A DNA stretch of 8,510 nt from Flavobacteriales bacterium UBA1531 (lineage in GTDB: Bacteria; Bacteroidota; Bacteroidia; Flavobacteriales_D; Sanyastnellaceae), in the NCBI GenBank assembly GCA_002323795.1, contig DCPZ01000022.1, forward strand, positions 14,153 through 22,662, in the 5' to 3' direction. Within the stretch, counting starts at the first letter, position 1; every line of letters begins with the position of its first letter. This document shows positions 1 to 4,781 of this stretch, piece after piece. Under the pieces are notes generated by a model, which saw only the letters and a program-made list of their open reading frames with translations, had not been told where the DNA came from and ran no database searches. A program made the translations under genes and the position numbers.

Positions 1-25
1 AAAAAGGGTGACTGGAAAACGTCAC
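1..25 (-). terminator. Probable intrinsic terminator after the Bax inhibitor gene
   Basis: Read on the minus strand, GTGAC (12 to 8 in complement of GTCAC at 21-25) forms a 5-bp stem with an 8-base loop, and the stem is followed by CC and then at least five T residues reaching the window edge. It starts 5 bases beyond the stop codon of the leftward Bax inhibitor gene, where a terminator is expected. The stem is short and the T run is cut by the edge, so strength cannot be judged. Confidence 0.5.
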
Positions 26-29
26 AGCA

Positions 30-755
30 TCAATCTCTTCGTCCGAGAAGTCGGAGCAAAAACATGAACAAGTTGATGAAGTCGAGGTACAAACTTGTCG
101 CCCCTAAAATCGCCAACTTCGAAGCCGCTTCACTCCCGAACTCAACGCCTGTTCCGATCCTTTTCAGCTTTTGTGTATCATATGCAATCAAGCCAGTGAA
201 AACCACGACTCCTCCAATGCTGATGATGTAATCCAGTTGTGCAGAACCGATGAACCAGTTGACAAAACTCGCGATGATAATGCCGATCAAGGCCATCATA
301 AGTAGGCTTCCGAACTTTGTCAAATCCGTTTTTGTAGTATATCCGACCACCGCCATCACCGCAAACGTTGCCGCCGTGATCACAAAAACCTGTGCGATGC
401 TCGCCATGGTATATACCAAAAAAATGCTACTAAGGGACATTCCCATGATCCCGCTAAATGCCAAAAATAACAACGTCAGGGAGGTGGACGTCCACCGCTG
501 GAACCCCATATTCATAGCCAAAATAAATCCCAACGGGGATAACATCACAATCCAACCTAGCATACTCATGCCACCCGTTTCAAGGTTATACAATTGGGAG
601 ATGAGTCCTGATTCAACGGTATAGTAAGAAGCGCACGCCGTTACTGAGAGCCCTGCAACCATCCAAGTGAATACGTTGGCGATGAATCGAGACACGGTCG
701 ATTCATCTTGAATCAAGGCATCATCAAAAATCTGAGGTGATTCAAATTCGTTCAT
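30..755 (-). CDS. Bax inhibitor-1/YccA family membrane protein
   Basis: A 241-residue integral inner-membrane protein of the BI-1/TMBIM superfamily (UPF0005, YccA/YetJ-like). After a polar N-terminus (about residues 1-22) the protein is a series of hydrophobic segments (roughly 25-45, 65-82, 93-115, 119-137, 149-168, 177-192, 216-236), consistent with the seven-helix fold. The family signatures are visible: AYDTQK at 191-196 and LYLDFINLF at 222-230. D193 and D225 match the aspartate pair that in the characterised homologue YetJ gates a pH-sensitive calcium leak; by homology this may be a cation leak channel, but the bacterial role is not settled (E. coli YccA instead modulates the FtsH protease). 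The ATG at 753-755 gives the usual family length. The gene lies 77 bases after folE2 in the same direction and could be read through from it; a CACTTTTG (minus strand, 767-760) just before the start matches the TAnnTTTG box except for its first base. An A5-CCC-T5 inverted repeat at 806-818 lies in the gap but has no GC stem. Confidence 0.93.
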   Translation of the reverse strand: MNEFESPQIFDDALIQDESTVSRFIANVFTWMVAGLSVTACASYYTVESGLISQLYNLETGGMSMLGWIVMLSPLGFILAMNMGFQRWTSTSLTLLFLAFSGIMGMSLSSIFLVYTMASIAQVFVITAATFAVMAVVGYTTKTDLTKFGSLLMMALIGIIIASFVNWFIGSAQLDYIISIGGVVVFTGLIAYDTQKLKRIGTGVEFGSEAASKLAILGATSLYLDFINLFMFLLRLLGRRD

Positions 756-832
756 TTCACAAAAGTGGGAATAAATGGCACTTCAACAGCCACAACACAT
801 CGCCAAAAAACCCTTTTTACGATAACCGTTGG

Positions 833-1753
833 CTACGAAACGTGAATCAAGCTGGACCACAATTCGTGCGGTACTTCCCCGCTAAAGCTACTGTTCGGAG
901 CCAAGATCACCGATACTGCGTCATGCGAATGAAGGGATTCCTGGTGAGAGCAGATGACGCGAAAGTCCTTCACGCGATCGTCTTCACTCAACTGCTCATA
1001 AAGCAAACGTGCAGCATCCTCCACAAACTTCAGATAGGAACCATTCAGCTCGGCGAAGGCCATCTCATCCTCGCGTTTGACGATGACCTGTGTTTCGGTC
1101 TTCAGGGCCTTTTCGCAGATTTCCTGCAAATCTTCGATCCATACGATGTCATTCACCTCAACAGAGATTCTTGCTACCGATCGCTGTGAGTGTGGAACCG
1201 TAGCCTTGCCGCGCCTTTCCCGGGCATACTCAGCCAGCTCAAATGAGCAAGGGCAGGCCGAAGAATAAACAAAGTCAAAATGGATGACCTTCTTCAACGT
1301 ACCCGTTTTGTCCAAGTCTCCTTCTAAGGTCACGTTGTAAAACTGATAACCTTGGTTCTCAGACCGCAGAGACGGCTTCATAATGGGGTACGAAAACTTC
1401 AATGCAACTTTCGAATCAAATGCCTCCAATCTATCCTGATAAGTGTTCAAAATGGCTTCGAGCTTATCCATTGTAAAGGCATCATCCTTGAAGTCATAAA
1501 AGGAACGCATGATGCGCGACATGTTGATGCCTTTCTTATGCGCCTCAAGGGAAACAGTCCCAGTCACTTTCGTCTCGAGAACAATGGATTCATTGTTCCT
1601 CGTCTTGTACTTCAGTGGCAAGCGGAAATTGTGCATCCCCACTTGCTGTATTTTCACAGGCGCGCCCTGGATTAGGGAAGAAGGACCATTTTGTAGGTCT
1701 GGGAATTGTTCAATATCCGTTGCGGATGGTCGGTACTCTGTATCGTATTCCAT
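833..1753 (-). CDS. folE2: GTP cyclohydrolase FolE2 (type IB)
   Basis: A 306-residue cytoplasmic enzyme that opens and rearranges GTP to 7,8-dihydroneopterin triphosphate, the entry compound for folate, tetrahydropterins and queuosine. It belongs to the FolE2 (COG1469) family, which replaces the zinc-dependent FolE and can use other divalent metals. Family hallmarks are present: the SACPCSFE segment at 165-172 with C167 and C169 (the active-site cysteine region), PHSQRS at 187-192, FVEDAAR at 243-249 and ESLHSHDA at 272-279. The length is normal for the long bacterial form and nothing essential looks missing. The start ATG at 1751-1753 shares its A with the TAA stop of the upstream pterin synthase (TAATG), so the two are almost certainly translated from one mRNA and may be translationally coupled. 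FolE2 makes the substrate that the upstream-encoded enzyme uses. I see no recognisable Zur operator, so zinc control, known for folE2 in some bacteria, is not supported here. Confidence 0.96.
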   Translation of the reverse strand: MEYDTEYRPSATDIEQFPDLQNGPSSLIQGAPVKIQQVGMHNFRLPLKYKTRNNESIVLETKVTGTVSLEAHKKGINMSRIMRSFYDFKDDAFTMDKLEAILNTYQDRLEAFDSKVALKFSYPIMKPSLRSENQGYQFYNVTLEGDLDKTGTLKKVIHFDFVYSSACPCSFELAEYARERRGKATVPHSQRSVARISVEVNDIVWIEDLQEICEKALKTETQVIVKREDEMAFAELNGSYLKFVEDAARLLYEQLSEDDRVKDFRVICSHQESLHSHDAVSVILAPNSSFSGEVPHELWSSLIHVS

Positions 1754-2175
1754 TATGAGGCTCCGTAGTAGTCCGCGTAGTTATTCTCCGTTTCGAAGAG
1801 GCGAACACGTTCCAACTTACAACCTAGCTCATTGACGATTGGTTCTAATTGCTCCCAAATTCCAATCACCAAATTCTCAACAGAGGTCTGCTTACCAGCC
1901 AACCAAGGCACATCCATATTCAAATTCCGATGATCCAAAGGCTCTTCAACATAATGGTTGATGATCTCTTTGAGATCGGCAAAATTGATGAAGTAGCCCG
2001 TGTCTTCGTCTATCTCTCCCTTGACCGTTACAAAAACCTCATAGTTGTGGCCGTGCCAGTTGGGGTGGGCGCATTTGCCAAAAACTTCAAAGTTCTTTGC
2101 TTCGTCCCAGCTGTCGTTCCAGAGTTTGTGCGCCGCATTGAATCGCGCGCGTCGGGTGATGGATACCTGTTTCAT
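1753..2175 (-). CDS. queD: 6-pyruvoyl/6-carboxytetrahydropterin synthase (PTPS/QueD family)
   Basis: A 140-residue enzyme of the T-fold PTPS/QueD family acting on 7,8-dihydroneopterin triphosphate, the FolE2 product. Numbering from the chosen start, the zinc ligands are H16 (FNAAH), H41 and H43 (HGH), the catalytic cysteine is C35 (CAHPNWHGH), the Asp-His pair is D81-H82 (PLDHRNLN), and E128 (FETENN) is the expected pterin anchor. The retained cysteine argues against the PTPS-III folate-bypass type. The stretch from HGHNY to PLDHRNLNMDVP resembles animal 6-pyruvoyltetrahydropterin synthase closely, so the product may be 6-pyruvoyltetrahydropterin (tetrahydropterin cofactor) or 6-carboxytetrahydropterin (queuosine); sequence alone does not decide, and the symbol is provisional. 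I chose the ATG at 2173-2175; a TTG at 2188-2190 would add five residues but lies inside the candidate -7 box and before the conserved N-terminus begins. It overlaps folE2 by one base. Confidence 0.92.
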   Translation of the reverse strand: MKQVSITRRARFNAAHKLWNDSWDEAKNFEVFGKCAHPNWHGHNYEVFVTVKGEIDEDTGYFINFADLKEIINHYVEEPLDHRNLNMDVPWLAGKQTSVENLVIGIWEQLEPIVNELGCKLERVRLFETENNYADYYGAS

Positions 2176-2187
2176 TGCGTTCAATGG

Positions 2188-2195
2188 CAAAGATA
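2188..2195 (-). promoter_or_regulatory. Candidate -7 promoter box for the queD-folE2 operon
   Basis: On the minus strand this reads TATCTTTG, an exact match to the Bacteroidota primary-sigma -7 element TAnnTTTG. It ends 12 bases before the queD ATG at 2175, so transcription would begin only a few bases ahead of the start codon. I cannot find a good TTTG-type -33 element at the usual spacing, so the call rests on the -7 box and its position. Confidence 0.45.
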
Positions 2196-2210
2196 GGCAC
2201 TCGCCTTCCT

Positions 2211-2218
2211 TAGATTTG
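2211..2218 (+). promoter_or_regulatory. Candidate -7 promoter box for hldD
   Basis: TAGATTTG matches the Bacteroidota -7 element TAnnTTTG exactly and ends 4 bases before the hldD ATG at 2223. Initiation at the usual distance would put the first transcribed base at or next to the start codon, giving a leaderless or nearly leaderless mRNA. Its first three bases are also a TAG stop in the hldD frame, so the gene cannot start further upstream. No clear -33 element is seen. Confidence 0.42.
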
Positions 2219-2222
2219 CATT

Positions 2223-3218
2223 ATGATTGTGATAACAGGTTCTGCGGGGTTCATTGGAAGCGCTTTGGCCGCAAGGCTCAATGAAGCTCGATTCTTCGAC
2301 CTCGTATTGGTTGACGATTTTTCACGGCCTGACAAGGCCGCAAACCATGCCAACTTAACGTTTAGTCAAAAGGTTGAACGCAAGGATTTCTTTGAATGGC
2401 TCGATCTCAATGAGTCCCAAGTTCAGTTTATCTTTCACCTTGGAGCCCGCACGGACACCACTGAACAGGACCAGAGCATCTTCGACGAACTCAATCTGAA
2501 TTACAGCCAAGAAGTTTGGAAACGATGCGTGACCTTCGGCCTCCCACTGGTATATGCTTCCTCTGCCGCAACTTATGGAGGAGGCGAGTTGGGTTACAAG
2601 GATTCTCATGAATTGGTCGCTCAACTCAAACCACTCAATCCTTATGGCGATTCAAAAAACAACTTCGATCAATGGGCCTTGCAGCAATATGAACTCGGAA
2701 AAGCCCCTTATTTTTGGGCTGGGCTGAAATTCTTCAATGTCTTTGGTCCGAATGAATACCATAAAGGCCGAATGGCAAGTGTGGTTTTTCACACCTTCAA
2801 TCAGGTCACAGCAACAGGTGGCATGAAGTTATTTCGGTCGCACCGCGAAGACTATACCGATGGTGGTCAAACGCGAGACTTTGTCTACGTGAAAGATTTA
2901 ACTGAAGTCTGTCTATTTCTGATGCATCATCGCAAATCAGAATCCAATGGTTTGTACAATTTAGGGTCAGGTAAAGCACGAACATTTTTGGACCTCGCTC
3001 ATGCGACATTTGATGCCATGGGAGCGGAGCGAAACGTTTCGTTCATTGACACGCCCGAGGACATCAGAGATACCTATCAATACTTTACTGAGGCAGATAT
3101 GTCCAAGTTGCGCAGCATTGGTTATTCGCGACCTTTCGCATCATTGGAAGAAGCCATCGAAGATTATGTGACGCATTATTTGTCGTCTGGGAAACGCTGG
3201 ACAGCGCCCAAAGCATGA
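2223..3218 (+). CDS. hldD: ADP-L-glycero-D-manno-heptose 6-epimerase
   Basis: A 331-residue NAD(P)-dependent sugar-nucleotide epimerase of the extended short-chain dehydrogenase family that inverts C6 of ADP-D-glycero-D-manno-heptose, giving the L,D-heptose donor for the inner core of lipopolysaccharide. It acts in the cytoplasm. Visible motifs: the dinucleotide-binding loop GSAGFIG (6-12), the SSAATYGG segment (113-120), the catalytic Y141-x3-K145 (YGDSK), and FFNVFGPNEYHKGRMAS (170-186), whose K181 matches the second catalytic lysine known in E. coli HldD. RDFVYVKD and the QYFTEADMSKLRSIGY region near the C-terminus are also HldD-like, which separates it from GalE-type epimerases. It is slightly longer than the E. 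coli enzyme (about 310), with an extra stretch near residues 200-218. The ATG start is fixed by an in-frame TAG 12 bases upstream. It stands alone, diverging from queD and converging on merR; no other heptose genes are in view. Confidence 0.93.
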   Translation: MIVITGSAGFIGSALAARLNEARFFDLVLVDDFSRPDKAANHANLTFSQKVERKDFFEWLDLNESQVQFIFHLGARTDTTEQDQSIFDELNLNYSQEVWKRCVTFGLPLVYASSAATYGGGELGYKDSHELVAQLKPLNPYGDSKNNFDQWALQQYELGKAPYFWAGLKFFNVFGPNEYHKGRMASVVFHTFNQVTATGGMKLFRSHREDYTDGGQTRDFVYVKDLTEVCLFLMHHRKSESNGLYNLGSGKARTFLDLAHATFDAMGAERNVSFIDTPEDIRDTYQYFTEADMSKLRSIGYSRPFASLEEAIEDYVTHYLSSGKRWTAPKA

Positions 3219-3241
3219 TGCTCAGAGTGCGGCTGAGGCAG

Positions 3242-3619
3242 TTAAGATTGCATTGCCTCCAATTCCGAGCGAACAGACTTCAGGCGTTCCAACAATTCCT
3301 CACGATTCTGCTCAAGGACTTCATTCTTTGCCTCAGAATTGGAAGCTAAATCCATCTGAGCAGCGACATCTTTTCTCTTACGCATTGCTTTCCGAGCACC
3401 CGAAATGGTGTAACCTTGATCCTTGACCAGCCACCTTATCAAGACAATGACATCAATGTCATTTTGATGATAAAATCGTTTGCCCCGTGCATTCGTCTTG
3501 GGCTTTAAAAATACAAACTCCTTTTCCCAGTAGCGCAACTGAGAAGGGCTCAAATCCAGCTCCTCGGCGACCTCTGTGATTGAAAAATACTGTTTCTGAA
3601 TGGTTTTATTCAGTGGCAT
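3242..3619 (-). CDS. MerR-family transcriptional regulator
   Basis: A 125-residue small DNA-binding protein. Residues 11-30 (YFSITEVAEELDLSPSQLRY) are the helix-turn-helix, RYWEKEFVFLKPKTNARGKRFY (29-50) is the first wing, and residues 51-82 with GYTISGARKAMR complete the winged-helix MerR domain. Residues about 95-123 are rich in E, L and R in a heptad-like pattern and probably form the dimerising coiled coil. There is no effector-binding domain and no metal-binding cysteine cluster, so the signal it responds to cannot be named. This short form next to an M23 peptidase and alaS is, from memory, a recurring arrangement in Bacteroidota. It starts 70 bases after the peptidase stop codon and may be co-transcribed with it; TACCTTG on the minus strand (3654-3648) is an imperfect -7 box. 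Its 3' end lies 23 bases from the end of the convergent hldD. Confidence 0.9.
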   Translation of the reverse strand: MPLNKTIQKQYFSITEVAEELDLSPSQLRYWEKEFVFLKPKTNARGKRFYHQNDIDVIVLIRWLVKDQGYTISGARKAMRKRKDVAAQMDLASNSEAKNEVLEQNREELLERLKSVRSELEAMQS

Positions 3620-3687
3620 GAAAATGCGTTATGTCTTGATGTACGCTCAAGGTAAACGAAAAAACAATAGAGCGCTAAGCAATTGAC

Positions 3688-3707
3688 AATCAATCGAACG
3701 ATTGATT
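3688..3707. repeat. Perfect 9-2-9 palindrome over the end of the peptidase gene
   Basis: AATCAATCG at 3688-3696 is followed by AA and then its exact reverse complement CGATTGATT at 3699-3707. It covers the last five codons and the stop of the M23 peptidase gene and lies 68 bases upstream of the merR start codon. The arms are AT-rich and no T run follows on either strand, so it does not look like a normal intrinsic terminator. Its 20-bp dyad size fits a MerR-type operator, or it could be an RNA hairpin between the two genes. Which of these is inference. Confidence 0.6.
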
Positions 3708-4667
3708 CGAATCCCCAGCCTTCTTGAGCATTTCCTCGTATTGCTCTGGACTCAAGTCATTGAAGTAGTACTGCGCAGGATTGACCTTTCGACCATCCTT
3801 ACGAACCTCGTAATGGAGGTGAGGCGCTACGGACGTGCCTGTCGAACCTACAAGACCAATCACCTCGCCGCGCTTTAATTTCTGCCCGCGCTTCACGAGC
3901 ACTTTGCTCATGTGAGCATACAACGTTTCGTAGCCAAACCCATGTCGAATGATCACGTGGCGGCCGAAGCCGTTGTAGGTGCGCTTCGCAAGAATGACTT
4001 CACCATCTCCCGTGGCAAAAATTTCGGTGCCCGTTGGAGCAGAGAAGTCCATTCCGTAGTGCATCTTTCGAACCTTATAAATGGGATGGATACGATATCC
4101 ATAACCACTGGCCATTCGCTTCAAATCCTCATTTCTTACCGGCTGAATCGCAGGAATTGATTTGAGCAACTCCGTCTGATTCTTAGCTAAATCAAATACT
4201 TCATCAAAGGAACGGCTCTGGGCCACCATTTTCCTTTGCAACTCAGCGAGCCTTGCTTCTGCCGAAATAACAGCTTCGGAATGTGAATATCCGCGCAACG
4301 CTCCTTCACGGTCAAATCCTCCTACTCCTGGATTTCGAAGATGTTCAGGGTATTTGTCCACCCCAAATATTGACCGGTAAATGGCATCATCACGATCAGA
4401 AACATCCTCAAGCACAACTTGCAAATCATCAAACTCACCTACCATTCGCTCCAACTGGGTTTCCAAAAAGGCAAGTTCTCGACGCTGCGCACGGTCATTC
4501 GGACTTTCGAAGTAATTATCGAACACATACACACTGCCAGCGCTAATGATAACGAGCACAGCTACCTTTCTCAGCACGAGAAAAACATAATCGCGGAGAG
4601 CGAATGGAATTTCTTCCATGCGGAGCGTTTGCTCGTTGTAACGAATTTTATGGAAACGCTTTGACAT
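3690..4667 (-). CDS. Membrane-anchored M23 family (LytM-type) metallopeptidase
   Basis: A 325-residue envelope protein likely to cut peptidoglycan cross-links. After a short basic N-terminus there is one transmembrane segment at about 27-48 (FLVLRKVAVLVIISAGSVYV), so it should be an inner-membrane protein with its body in the periplasm. Residues about 58-92 and 130-170 look coiled-coil, and the LytM/peptidase M23 domain spans about 183-298. The zinc site is complete: H203 and D207 in HYGMD, H252 in YAHM, and H283/H285 in HLHYE, so it should be catalytically active rather than a degenerate EnvC/NlpD-like activator. The reading frame stays open a further 50 codons to an ATG at 4817, but that part overlaps alaS and has no family resemblance. 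The ATG at 4665-4667 begins MSKRFHKIRYNEQTLRMEEI, the usual start for Bacteroidota members. It diverges from alaS across 114 bases and precedes merR. Confidence 0.9.
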   Translation of the reverse strand: MSKRFHKIRYNEQTLRMEEIPFALRDYVFLVLRKVAVLVIISAGSVYVFDNYFESPNDRAQRRELAFLETQLERMVGEFDDLQVVLEDVSDRDDAIYRSIFGVDKYPEHLRNPGVGGFDREGALRGYSHSEAVISAEARLAELQRKMVAQSRSFDEVFDLAKNQTELLKSIPAIQPVRNEDLKRMASGYGYRIHPIYKVRKMHYGMDFSAPTGTEIFATGDGEVILAKRTYNGFGRHVIIRHGFGYETLYAHMSKVLVKRGQKLKRGEVIGLVGSTGTSVAPHLHYEVRKDGRKVNPAQYYFNDLSPEQYEEMLKKAGDSNQSFD

Positions 4668-4781
4668 GCAATCGCAAAGGTGCAACTTATATTCGTGCTC
4701 TGCAGCAAATGCAAAGCCCGTTTTGCAGATTTTTGTAGTGAACAAGTCCGAAATTAGCGGAAAACAAATCCTAAACGACCC
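4668..4781. promoter_or_regulatory. Divergent intergenic region between the M23 peptidase and alaS
   Basis: This 114-base gap must hold the promoters of two genes read in opposite directions. No exact TAnnTTTG box is found on either strand. The nearest candidate for the peptidase is CACCTTTG on the minus strand (4682-4675), one mismatch from the consensus and about 8 bases from the ATG. For alaS, T-rich TTTTG runs at 4721-4725 and 4731-4735 could serve as a -33 element, but the expected -7 region is poor (TAGCGG at 4755). No T-box or other leader structure is apparent. Confidence 0.35.

Noticed and set aside
801..835. A5-CCC-T5 repeat and outer GCCAA/TTGGC pair in the folE2-Bax inhibitor gap
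   Set aside because: The inner stem has only A-T pairs and the outer one has a long loop, so neither is a convincing terminator or attenuator.
737..1189. Plus-strand open frame of 150 codons opposite folE2
   Set aside because: It lies antisense to well-conserved folE2 and its translation resembles no protein family.
2176..2190. TTG start at 2188-2190 for the pterin synthase (five extra residues)
   Set aside because: The added residues are not part of the family N-terminus and the TTG lies within the exact TAnnTTTG box on the minus strand; the ATG at 2175 fits better.
3219..3240. Hairpin TGCTCAG / CTGAgGCA between convergent hldD and merR
   Set aside because: The stem is interrupted by a bulge and has no T run on either strand, so it does not qualify as an intrinsic terminator.
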